This document shows positions 10,741 to 21,647 of a stretch of DNA of 64,000 nucleotides, piece after piece; the stretch's first letter is position 1; the number at the start of each line of letters is the position of its first letter. The notes under the pieces were generated by a model. That model was not told the origin of the DNA and did not search any database. It saw only the letters and a program-made list of their open reading frames with translations. The stretch lies in contig OZ023190.1 in NCBI GenBank assembly GCA_963995505.1, forward strand, positions 8,337,344-8,401,343. The letters are read 5' to 3'. Made by a program: the position numbers and the translations under genes. This stretch comes from Hypericum androsaemum. Lineage: Eukaryota > Streptophyta > Magnoliopsida > Malpighiales > Hypericaceae.

Positions 10741-13700
10741 TCTTTCCTTATCTTGCCTTTTCTGACCTTTTCCTTACCCTTTTCTTGCCTTAGCATACTT
10801 TTTCTTGCCTTATCTGGCCTTTTCTTGCCTTATCTTGCCTTTTCTTAACATATCTTGCCTTTTCATGCCTGTTCTTTCCTTTTCTTACCTTTTCCTTGCC
10901 TTTTCTTATCTTTTCTTGCCTTTTCTTTCTTTTTCTTGCCTTTTCTTGCCTTTTCTTGCGTTTCCTTTTCTTTCCTTTTCTTGCCTTATCTTGTCTTTTC
11001 TTGCATTTTCTTGCCTTATTTTGCCTTTTCTTACCATATCTTGCCTTTTCTGTCCTTTTCTTGCCTTTTCCTACCTTTTCCAAGCCTCTTCTTGCCTTTT
11101 CTTGCCTTTTCTTGCCTTTTCTTGCATTATCTTGCCATTTCTTTCCTTTTCTTGCCTTTTTTTCCTTTTCATTCCTTTTCTTGCCTTTTCCTTCCTTTTC
11201 TTTGCTTTTCTTGCCTTATCTTGCCTTATCTTTTGTTTTCTTGCCTTATCTTGACTTTTCTTACCTTATCTTGCATTCTCTTGCCATATATTGCCTTTTC
11301 TTGCCTTTTCTTTCCATTTCTTGCCTTTTCCTTACCTTTTATTGCCTTTTCTTGCCCATCCGAGCCTTATCTTGCCTTTTCTTGTATTTTCTTAACTTAT
11401 CTTTCCTTATCTTGCTTCTTCTTTCCTTTTCTTGCCTAATCTTGTCTTTTCTTGCGTTATCTTGCCTTATTTTGACTTTTCTTACTTTTTCTTTCCTTAT
11501 CTTTCCTTTTCTTGCCATATCTTGCTTTTTCTTGCCCTTACCTTGCCTTTTCTTGCCTTTTCTCATATTTTCTTGCCTTTTCTTGCCTTTTATATCATTC
11601 TCTTGCCATTTCCTTACATTTTCTTGTCTCATCTTGTGTTATCTTGCCTTTTCTTACCTTTTCTTGCCTCCTCTTGCCTTTTCTTTCCTTTACTTGCCTT
11701 TTCCTTGCCTTATCTTTCCTTTTCTTTCCTTTTCTTACCTTATCTTGCCTTTTCTTTCTTTTTCTTTCCTTTTATTTCCTTTTCTTACCTTATCTTGCCT
11801 TTTCTGGCCTTATCCTTACCCTTTTCTTGCCTTTTCTTGCCTCATCTTGCCTTTTCTTGCCTTACCTTTCCTTATCTCACTTTTTCTTCATTTATCTTGC
11901 CTTTTCTTGCCTTATCTTGCTTTTCATGAATTTTCTTGCCTTTTTTTGCCATTTCTTACCTTTTCTTTCCTTATCTTACCTTTTCTTGCCATATCTTGCC
12001 TTTTCTTGCCTTTTCTTTCCTTTTTCTTGTCTTATCTTGCCTTTTCTAGACTTGTCTTGCCTTCTCTTGACATATCTCGCCTTTTCTTGCACTTTTCTTT
12101 CCTTTTGTTCCCTTTTCCTTGTCTTTTCTTTAATTTTCTTTCTTTTTCTTGCCTTATCTTCCCTTTTCCTTCTTTTTCTTCCCTTTTCTTCCCTTTTCTT
12201 TCCTTTTCTTTCCTTTTCTTGCCTTATCTTCCCTTTTCTTTCTTTTTCTTGCCTTACATTGCCTTTTCTTGCTTTATCTTGCCTTATCTTGCCTTATCTT
12301 GACTTCTCATGCCTTTTCTTTCCTTATCTTGTCTTTTCTTGACATATCTTGAATTTTCTATCCTTTTTTTGCCATTTCCTAGCCTTTTCTTGCCTTTTCT
12401 TTCCTTTTTTTTGCGTTTTCTTTCCTTTTCTTTCCTTTTTTCCTTTTCTTGCCTTTTCTTTCATTATTTTCCTGTCTTTTCTTTTCTTGCCTTATCTTGC
12501 CTTCTCTTGCCTTATCATGATTTTTCTTGCCTTATCTTTCCTTATCATGCATTTTCTTGCCATATCGTGCCTTTTCTTGCCTTTTCTTGACTTGTCTTAT
12601 CGTATCTTGACTTGTCTTATCGTATCTTTCCTTTTCTTGCCTTATCTTGCCTAATCTTGCCTTATCTTGCCTTTTCCTTACCTATTCTGGCTAATCTTGA
12701 CTTCTCTTGCCTTATCTTTCCTTATCTTGCCTTATCTTACCTTTTCTTGCCTTTTATTGCCTTTTCCATGCCTTATCTTGCCTTTTCTTACCTTTTCCTT
12801 GCCTTTTCTTTCTTTTTCTTGCCTTTTCTTGTCATATATTGCCTTTTCTTTCCTTCTCTAGCTTTTTCATGCTTTATCTTACCTTTTCTTGCCTTATCTT
12901 GCCTTTTCATAATTTTTCTTGCCTTTTCTTGCAATTTTTGCCTTTTCTTTCCTTTTCTTGCCTTATTTTGCATTTTCTTAACTTTTCTTGCCTTTTCTTG
13001 CCTTATCTTACCTTTTCTTGACATATCTCGCCTTTTCTTGCACTTTTCTTTCCATTTCTTGCCTTTTCATTGCCTTTTCTTTCTTTTTCTTGCCTTATCT
13101 TGCCTTTTCTTCGTTTATCTTGTCTTATCTTGCCTTATCTTGACTTCTCTTGCCTTTTCTTTCCTTATCTTGCCTTTTCTTGCCATATCTTGTATTTTCT
13201 ATCCTTTTTTTGCCTTTTCCTGCCTTTTCCTAGCCTTTTCTTGTCTTATCTTTCCTTTTCTTGTCAAATCTATCTTTTTCTTGCCTTTTCCTTTCCTTTT
13301 CATGCCTTATCTTGCCTTTATTGCCTTTCCTTGCCTTATCTTGCCTTTTCTTTCCTTTTCTTGCCTTTTCTTTCCTTTTCTTTCCTTTCTTTTCATTTCT
13401 TGACTTTTCTTGCCTTATCTTTCCTTATCTTGCATTTTCTTGCCATATCTTGCCTTTTCTTTCCTTTTCTTGCCTTTTCCTTACCTTTTCTTGCCTTTTC
13501 TTGCCTTATCTTGTCGTATCTTGCCTATTCTTGCCTTATCTTGCCTATTCTTGTCTTATCTTTCCTTATCTTACCTTTTCTTTTCTATTCTTGTCTTTTC
13601 TTACCTTATCTTTCCTTATCTTGCCTCTTCCTGACTTTTCTTGCCTTATCTTGCCTTTTCTTGCCTTATCTTGCCTTATCTTGCCTTATTTTGAATTTTC

Positions 13701-16700
13701 TTGTCTTTTCTTTCCTTATCTTGCCTTTTCTCACCTTTTCCTTGCCTTTCTTGCCTTTTCTTGTATTTTTTTCCTTTTCTTTCCTTATCATGCCTTTTCA
13801 TGCCTTCTACTGCCTTTTCTATCCTTCTCTTACCTTTTCCTTTCCGTTTTTATCTCATCTCACGTTATCTTGCCTTTTCTTAACTTTTCTTTCCTTATCA
13901 TGTCTTTTCAAGCCTTTTCTTGCCTTTTATTACCTTTTCTATCCTTCTCTTACTTTTTCCTTACCCTTTTCTTGCCTTATCTTACCTTTTCTTGCCTCAT
14001 CTTGCCTTTTCTTTCCTTCTCCTTACCTATTCTTCGCTTATCTTGACTTATCTTGCCTTATCTTTCCTTTTCTTGCCTTATCTTACCTTATTTTGCAGTA
14101 TTTTGACTTTTCCTTGCCTTTTCTTGCCTTTTCTTTCTTTTTCTTGCCTTTTCTTGCCTTATATTGCTTTTTCTTTTCTTCTCTTGCTTTTTCTTGCTTT
14201 ATCTTGCCTTTTCTTGCCTTATCTTGCCTTTTCATGATTTTTCATGCATTTTCTTGCCATTTCTTGCCTTTCCTTTCCTTATCTTGCCTTTTCTTGCATT
14301 TTCTTGCTTTTTCTTAACTTTTCTTGCCTTATCTTGCCTTTTGTTAACATATCTCGCCTTTTCTTAGACTTTTCTTTCCTTTTCATGGCCTTTTCTTGCC
14401 TTTTCTTTCTTTTTCTTGCCTTATCTTGCCTTTTCTTCCCTTTTCTTTCCTTTTCTTCTGTTTTCATTCCTTTTCTTGCCTTATCTTGCCTTTTCTTTCT
14501 TTATTTTGTCTTTCTTGTCTTATCTTGACTTCTCTTGCCTTTTCATTCTTTATCTTGCCTTTTCTTGCCATATCTTGCATTTTCTATCCTTTTTTTTCCT
14601 TTTCTTTCCTTATCTTTCCTTTTCATGTCATATCTATCCTTTTCTTGCCTTTTCCTTGCCTTTTCTTGCCTTATCTTGCCTTATCTTGCCTTTTTTTTCC
14701 TTTTCTTCGCTTTTCTTTGCTTTTCTTCTATTTTCTTTCCTTTTCTTGCCTTTTCTTTCTTTTTCTTGCCTTGTCTAGCCTTTTCTTGCTTTATCTTATC
14801 TTATCTTGCCTTATCTTGACTTCTCTTGCCCTTTCTTACATATCTTACATTTTCTATCCTTTTTTTTCCTTTTCCTACCTTCTCCTAGTCTTTTCTTGTC
14901 TTATCTTTCCTTTGCTTGTCATATCTATGTTTTTCTAGCCTTTTCCTTTCCTTTTCTTGCCTTATCTTGCCTTTCCTTGCCTTTTCATGCCTTTTCTTTC
15001 CTTTTCTTGCCTTTTCTTTCCTTTTCTTGCCTTTTCTCTCCTTTTCTTTCCTTTCTTTCCATTTCTTGACTTTTCTTGCCTTATCTTTCTTTATCTTGCA
15101 TTTTCTTGCTATATCTTGCCTTTTCTTTCCTTTTCTTGCCTTTTCCTAACCTTTTCTTACCTTTTCTTACCTTTTCTTGCCTTATCTTATCGTATCTTAC
15201 CTTTTCTTGCCTTATCTTGCCTTATCTTACCTTTTCTTTCCTTTTCTTGTCTTTTCTTACCTTATCTTTCCTTGTCTTGCCTCTTCTTGAATTTTCTTGT
15301 CTTATCTTGCCTTTTCTTGCCTTATTTTGAATTTTCTTATCTTTTCTTTCTTTATCTTGCCTTATCTTGACTGCTCTTGCCTTTTCTTGCCATATCTTGC
15401 ATTTTCTATCCTTTTTTTGCCTTTTCCTGCCTTTTCCTAACCTTTTCTTGTCTTATCTTTCCTTTTCTTGTCATATCTATCTTTTTCTTGCATTTTCCTT
15501 TCCTTTTCTTGCCTTATCTTGCCTTTCCTTGCCTTATCTTGCCTTTCTTTCCTTTTCTTGCCTTTTCTTTCCTTTTCTTTCCTTTTCTTTCCTTTCTTTC
15601 CATTTCTTGACTTTTCTTGCCTTATCTTTCCTTATCTTGCATTTTCTTGCCATATCTTGCCTTTTCTTTCCTTTTCTTGCCTTTTCCTGACCTTTTCTTG
15701 CCTTTTCTTTCCATATCTTGCCTTTTCTTTCCTTTTCCTTGCCTTTTCTTTCCTTATCTTGCCTTTTCTTTCCTTTTCTATCCTTTTTTTGCCTTTTCCT
15801 GCCCTTTCCTAGCCTTTTCATGCCTTATCTTTCCTTTTCTTGTCATATCTATCCTTTTCTTGCTTTTTCCTTGCTTTTTCCTTGCCTTTTCTTTGCCTTT
15901 TCTTGCTTTTCTTACCTTTTCTTGCCTTATCTTGCCTTATCTTGCCTTTTCTTTCCTTTTCTTTCCTTTCTTTCCAATTCTTGCCTTATCTTGCTTTTCT
16001 TTCCTTTTCTTGCCTTATCTTGCCTTTTCTTGCCTTATCGTGACTTTTCTTGCCTTATATTTCCTTATCTTGCATTTTCTTGCAATATCTTGCCTTTTCT
16101 TGCCTTTTCCTTACCTTTTCTTGCCTTATCTTGTCGTATCTTGCCGTTTCTAGCCTTATCTTGCCTATTCTTGCCTTATCTTGACTTATCTTGACTTATC
16201 TTGCCTTACCTTACCTTTTTTTGTCTTTTCTTACCTTATCTTTCCATATCTTGCCTCTTCTTGCCTTTTCTTGCCTTATCTTCCCTTATCTTGCCTTTTC
16301 TTGCCTTATTTTGACTTTTCTTGCGTTTTCTTGCCATATCTTGCCTTTTCTTTCCTTTTCTTGCCTTTTCCTTGCCTTTTCTTGCCTTTTCCAGTATTTT
16401 TTTCTTTTTCTTGCCTTATCATGCCTTTTCTTGCCTTTTCTATCCTTCTCTTACCTTTTCCGTACCTTTTTTTGACTCATCTTTTGTTATCTTGCCTTTT
16501 CTTAACTTTTCTTTCCTTATCTTGCCATTTCTTTCCTTTTCTTGCCTTATTTTATCTTGCTTTTACTTTTTTTTCTTGTCTTATCTTGCCTTTTATTTAT
16601 TTTTTTTGGCAGTTTCGTTCCTTTTCTTTCCTGTTCTTGCCTTATCTTGCCTTTCTTACCTTTTATTGCCTTTTATTACCTTATCTTGCCTTTTCTTGCC

Positions 16701-17200
16701 TTATCTTCCCTTTTCATGATTTTTATTGCTTTTTCTTGCCTTTTCTTTCCTTATCTTGCCTTATTTTGCATTTTCTTGACATATCTCGCCTTTTATTACA
16801 CTTTTCTTTCCTTTTCTAGCCTTTTCATTGCCTTTTCTTTCTTTTCATTGCCTTTTCTTTCCTTTTCTTGCCTTTTCTTTATTTTTCTTGCCTTATCATG
16901 CCTTATCTTGCCTTTTCTTTCCTTTTTTTCCATTTTCTTTCCTTTTCTTGCCTTTTCTTTCTTTGTCTTGCCTGATCTTGCCTTTTCTTGTCTTATCTTG
17001 TCTTATCTTGCCTTATCTTGTCTTATCTTGCCTTATATTGACTTCTCTTGGCTGTACTTTTCTTGACTATCCTTTTTTGCCTTTTCCTGCCTTTTCTTTG
17101 CCTTTTCTTGCCTTATCTTTCCTTTTCTTTTCTTATCTATCCTTTTCTTGCCTTTTCTTGCCTTATTTTGCCTTTTCTTAATTTTTCTTACCTTATCTTG
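10741..17200 (+). repeat. Left ~10-kb segmental repeat, copy 2
   Basis: This copy is colinear with copy 1 by the landmarks listed there. It lacks the second unit of the 450-bp tandem duplication found in copy 1 (TTCGTTTATC occurs once near 13,110) and the 111-bp duplication (TTATATTGC with TTTTCTTCTC once near 14,160). Beyond about 17,200 the two copies no longer match: copy 1 switches into the 9,040-10,390 sub-block while copy 2 continues toward the LTR insertion. Confidence 0.85.
12157..12220 (+). other. 64-nt uninterrupted pyrimidine tract (copy)
   Basis: This is the equivalent of the tract at 1,467-1,530 in the second left segmental copy. It has the same length and similar unit content. 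Confidence 0.9.
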
Positions 17201-18737
17201 CATTTTCTTGCCTTTTCTTGACATATCTCGCCTTTTCTTGCACTTTTCTTTCCTTTTCTTGCCTTTTCATTTCCTTTTCTTGACTTATCTTGCCTTTTCT
17301 TCCCTTTTCTTTCTTTTTCTTGCCTTATCTTGCCTTTTCTTTCCTTTTCTTCCATTTTCTTTCCTTTTCTTTCCTTTTTTTGCCTTATCTTGCCTTTTCT
17401 TTCTTTTTCGTGCCTTATCTTGCCTTTTCATGCTTTATCTTGTCTTATCTTGCCTTTTATTTCCTTATCTTGCCTTTTCTAGCCATATCTTGCATTTTCT
17501 ATCCTTTTTTTGCTCTCTCCTGCCTTTTCCTAACCTTTTCTTGCCTTATCTTTCCTTTTCTTGTCATATCTATCCTTTTCTTGCCTTTTCCTTGCCTTAT
17601 TTTGCCTTTTCTTGCCTTTTCTTGCCTTTTCTTTCCTATTCTTTCCTTTCTTTCCAATTCTTGCCTTATCTTGCTTTTCTTGCCTTTTCTTGCCTTATTA
17701 TGACTTTTCTTGCCTTATATTTGCTTATCTTGCATTTTCTTGCAATATCTTGCCTTTTCTTGCCTTTTCCTTACCTTTTCTTGCCTTATCTGGTCGTATC
17801 TTTCCTTTTCTTGCCTTATCTTGCCTATTCTTGCCTTATCTTGACTTATCTTGCCTTATCTTACCCTTTCTTGTCTTTTCTTACCTTATCTTTCCTTATC
17901 TTGCCTCTTCTTGCTTTTTCTTGCCTTATCTTACATTTTCTTGCCTTATCTTCCCTTTTCTTGCCTTTTCTTTCCTTATCTTGCCATTTCTTGCCATATC
18001 TTGCCTTGCCTTTTCTTTCCTTTTCTTGCCTTATCTTGCCTTTTCTTTCTTTTTCTGTCAGTTTCGTTCCTTTTCTTTCCTTTTCTTGACTTATCTTGCC
18101 TTTCCTTACCTTTTACTGCCTTTTCATACCTCATCTTGCCTTTTCTTTCCAATTCCTTACCCTTTTTGGCCTCATCTTACCTTTTCTTGCCTCATCTTGT
18201 CTTTTCTTGCCTTTCCTTACCTATTCTTGTTTATCTTGACTTATCTTGCTTTATATTTCCTTTTTTTGCCTTATCCTACCTTTTCTTGCCTTTGATTGCC
18301 TTTTCTTGCCATTTCTTACCTTATCTTGCAATATCCTGACATTTCTTGCCTTATCTTGCCTTTTCCATGCCTTATCTTTCCTTTTCTTGCCTTTTCCTTG
18401 CCTTTTTTTGCCTTTTTCTTTCCTTTTCTTGCCTTATATTGCCGTTTCTTTCCCTCTCTTAATTTTTCTTGCTTTATCTTGACTTTTCTTGCCTTATCTT
18501 GGCTTTTCATGATTTTTCTTCCTTTTCTTGCCATTTCTAGCCTTTTCTTTCCTTATCTTGCCTTTTCTTGCCTTATTTTGCCTTTTCTTGACATATCTCA
18601 CCTTTTCTTACACTTTTCTTTCTTTTTCTTGCCTTTTCATTGCCTTTTCTTGCCGTTTCTTTCTTTTTCTTGCCTTATCATGCCTTTTCTTTCCTTTTCT
18701 TTCCTTTTCTTTCATTTTCTTTCCTTTTCTTTCCTTT

Positions 18738-18742
18738 TCTTG
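18738..18742. repeat. Target-site duplication, left (TCTTG)
   Basis: TCTTG lies immediately before the 5' LTR and is matched by TCTTG immediately after the 3' LTR. TCTTG occurs in nearly every satellite unit, so the match alone is weak. The phase argues for a true duplication: after TCTTG the satellite should continue with CC, but after the element it starts TCTTG again. Five bases is the usual duplication length for Ty3/gypsy integrases. Confidence 0.85.
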
Positions 18743-19273
18743 TGTAATACCCAACCATGTGAGTTATGCTTAATTAGATTTAATCAAGTATGCTAAGTCA
18801 TTTCGTAAGATAAGAATATACTATATTAGAAAATAATAATGTAAATTGGTCATAGAGAAATTTTAAAAATGCGGTAAGTTATAATTTGGTACGAGTTAAA
18901 TTGAGATACTAAATAATATTAAGTTCGTAAACTAAAAGAAAAACTAAACTAATTTAAATGAGAGCTATCTATTTAGAATACTAAATTAACCAAGATAAAT
19001 ATAAAGTAAAAAAAAAAGAAGAGAAAAACGTGGCAAGTGAATGTGAAAGAAAGAAATACGTGGCTAAATAAAAAGAAAACTAGGTAACAATTATAAATTA
19101 TAGTAGGGAAATAAAAGAGGAGTGAAACGTTGGTTAAGTTTATCTTTTAACCAAGAGATAAGGACAATAAAAAGGAAAGAAAGTTAACCAAGAGAATAAA
19201 ATAAAGGGAATGAGACGTGGCTGTAAAATTAAGGTGACAGCAAGCAAAAGTGAGGCGGTAGAATATAAGTTGC

Positions 19274-19280
19274 TATAAAG
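19274..19280 (+). promoter_or_regulatory. Candidate TATA box in 5' LTR
   Basis: TATAAAG lies about 530 bp into the LTR in the context TTGCTATAAAGCTAAT and is preserved in both LTRs. It is a reasonable candidate for the element's own promoter in U3. Other AT-rich hexamers occur in the LTR, so the assignment is tentative. Confidence 0.3.
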
Positions 19281-21226
19281 CTAATATTTCTACTAAAGTT
19301 AGAATTTCTGTGGTCATAACAAAAACTACCCATAAAAAAGAAGAAAAAAACCAAAGAAAGAAAAATAAAAAAAGGATGAGCGGAAAAAATATATGAAGAA
19401 GTAGCCATCGAGATAAAGAAGGAATCTTAGTAACGTAAATTTATCTTTATTATTTAAGTATGATGGACTATAGAAAGTTTACTTATAGTTGAATAATATA
19501 TGTGGATTTGAATTATTAGTAAATGTAACTGAAAAGTTTAAATTCTAATTATTTGGAAAGTAGGTGAGAACAGCTATATACAAAATATAAGTAAATCATC
19601 TTGAAAAAAAGAAAGAAAAGAAATTATAAGTCTAGAATGAGATTTGATATGTACAACAAGCTTTCAACGTTCATAATTTGGAGCACAAAACAGAGAAGAA
19701 ATAGAGGAAAGAAGTGACCAATGAGTTAACAATTTTGATGTTGGAAATTTGTATTTACAGTGGAGATAAAAATATGCATGAGTAAAGAAACGACCAAGTG
19801 AATTGGACGAGGAACTGTAGTGAAATTAATTGATCAAGTTTGTAAATTAAAAGTATATCCAGCTTCTAGTGAAGAGAGTCGTAATACACCATGGCTATAA
19901 TGGTTATATAGCCTATAATGGATGAGGATTTAAAGGGGAATTATGAAATGGGAAACTGTGATAGTGAAAAAGATTGTTGGTGGTAAAACATGTCGGAAGA
20001 TTTGGGAAGATAGTTAAATTAATTGACCTAAGATAAAGTCTGTACTAATCTAGTTGAAGTATCTTGCTCTAATAAGTTCGAGGGTGTACTTCCGAGGTGG
20101 AAAACTTCAGGAACACTTGACTCAGTTCGAATTTGATTCCAAGTGAAAGAAATGTATGAATCAGAAGGTGTACGATAATTCAGATATCATCGAACAAAAT
20201 TGGTAAATAAATAATATGTGACTCGTGCTTTATTTGGCGTACTCTATTTATTTGTCATTATCTGAATATGATAATATGAGTGCATTTTGTACATTTTTCA
20301 TATGAGCATATTGTATGACGTTATGATTTGTGAAAGTTTGTTCAATCTGGCCTAGCGGGGGAACTGGATATGTTTGGTATATTTTGGAGCCTATGAATTT
20401 GTTATGATATGAAAGTCTGTTATATGGATGGCTCTGCTCTGTGATATGGACGTCTAGTAGGCAGAGATCTACCCGTGACCAACCGGGGATGTTGGCATAT
20501 GTGCACATATAATGAGGATACAATGGATTCTGATATGATCTGTTTGGCCGGCGGGGTTGATTTCTGATGGCGCCTATGAGATATGGTATCCTCGTGTCGG
20601 GGTTGGAGTGACACTATCTAGATCTTGCCGAATGTTCGTCAGTTCTGCTATATGATATTGGAATTATGTGTCATGTGTCAAATTGCGTGACGATATGGAA
20701 CGTTGCGTAGTTTGCTCATGTTTCTGTGACTTTGTGATTATATGCTATATTTGGTCATCTGGTAAGTATGACTTTTGAATAATTTACATCTCCGCATAAT
20801 TTATTTGCCATGTTAGTTATATGCAATTTTAGGTATGTTTGTGCATTGAGTAGCTAAATAAATTGCGATGCATATCTTATTTATTTACTGAGTGTTCCAA
20901 AACACTCATCCCCCCTCTCACCAGTTTTGCAGGAACTCGAATACGAGTTGTGTTGGTTCGGAGATCTACTCTAATCGTACTAAGTCCGCTTTATTCTTCG
21001 GAACTAGTCTGGAGGTCTCCAGTTTGTATTTTCCTTATTGATCTAGAAGCTCCGTAGTCACAGGATTTATTTTAATCTTGGGAGTATGTATTAAAACGAA
21101 AAAGCTTGGCTTATATTTTGTAAATTTGGAATATGAAACTAAAAATCATTAAGTTTTAAATTTTATGTTTAAATGCTTATGATTATAAATCTGAATACGT
21201 TTGAGGCTGGCTAGATTTCTTGTGTG

Positions 21227-21232
21227 AATAAA
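21227..21232 (+). promoter_or_regulatory. Candidate poly(A) signal in 5' LTR
   Basis: AATAAA lies about 50 bp before the LTR end, in TGTGAATAAAAGGAG, and is conserved in the 3' LTR. It could direct cleavage close to the R/U5 boundary, which would leave a very short U5. Plant poly(A) signals are loose, so confidence is low. Confidence 0.3.
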
Positions 21233-21286
21233 AGGAGTCGAAGTCTAGCGCCGGTCACCGATCCCAGATTTGGGTCGTGACAGACT

Positions 21287-21298
21287 TGGTATCAGAGC
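21287..21298 (+). other. Primer-binding site, initiator-Met tRNA type
   Basis: TGGTATCAGAGC begins four bases after the 5' LTR and is followed by TCTAGGTT. This is the classic plant retrotransposon primer site complementary to the 3' end of initiator methionine tRNA. It fixes the orientation of the element as + and supports the LTR boundary at 21,282. Confidence 0.93.
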
Positions 21299-21628
21299 TC
21301 TAGGTTAGAGCCTTGTTTGAATTATCATGTCAAGTACCTTAAGTTGTGCTACGGAGCATAGGATTTTCTATATCTTTGCATCCTTATCATCTATGTCATT
21401 CGTTCGTGTCGTAATCTCTTTTGTATCAACGAAGAGTTATTTTTGTTTGATAATAATGGTGTGATGAATATGAAATTTGGCAACTATGCTTTGCTTGAGA
21501 TGTGAGATATTTGTGTTTGAAATTTTTATATGAGAAATTTTTGTGATGCATTTTTGTTATCACTCTACATTATGGTGAGAATTCTTGTACCATTTTTATA
21601 TGGTATTCCTTTGAAGAGCCCATTTGAG

Positions 21629-21647
21629 TATATATATTTATATATAT
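21629..21647. repeat. Short TA-rich microsatellite
   Basis: This is a TA dinucleotide run with one interruption (TATATATATTTATATATA) in the leader part of the internal region. No function is evident. Confidence 0.7.

Larger units (their letters stand above)
1..18742 (+). repeat. 10-bp pyrimidine-rich satellite, left block
   Basis: The block is an uninterrupted head-to-tail array of a 10-bp unit. The consensus is CCTTTTCTTG, with frequent variants CCTTATCTTG, CCTTTTCTTT, CCATATCTTG and an 11-bp form CCTTTTCCTTG. The pyrimidine-rich strand is + throughout and I saw no inverted segment. The array is cut by the window start, so its true left end is unknown. It ends exactly at the LTR element. 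The unit has no stop codon in any + frame, which creates long spurious open frames that should not be annotated as genes. Variant units are arranged in longer higher-order repeats, listed separately. I see no gene, tRNA, rRNA or other element in this block. I do not recognise the unit as a named satellite. Confidence 0.97.
18743..21282 (+). repeat. 5' LTR (2,540 bp)
   Basis: The LTR begins TGTAATACCCAACC and ends GGGTCGTGACA. It is AT-rich with a more GC-rich stretch near 20,350-20,640. Compared by eye with the 3' LTR it differs at about 18 substitutions, one 1-bp poly-A length difference near 19,010 and a 14-bp segment at 20,180-20,193 present only here. The small open frames inside it (for example 20,863-21,057 on + and 20,248-20,523 on -) recur in the other LTR only because the LTR is duplicated. 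They have no recognisable product. Confidence 0.95.

Noticed and set aside
636..11365. GCCCATCCGA landmark as a possible functional site (for example a protein-binding box like the CENP-B box)
   Set aside because: It occurs only three times, always as part of the same duplicated sub-block, and does not resemble a known box. It is kept only as a landmark.
1..18742. CRISPR-like or telomeric array
   Set aside because: There are direct short repeats but no unique spacers, and the unit does not match the TTTAGGG, TTAGGG or longer variant telomere repeats. It is a simple tandem satellite.
20248..21057. Small open frames in the 5' LTR (20,248-20,523 and 20,420-20,614 on -, 20,863-21,057 on +) that recur at 27,283-28,092
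   Set aside because: Conservation between the two places is explained by LTR duplication. There is no recognisable domain and the frames overlap on opposite strands.
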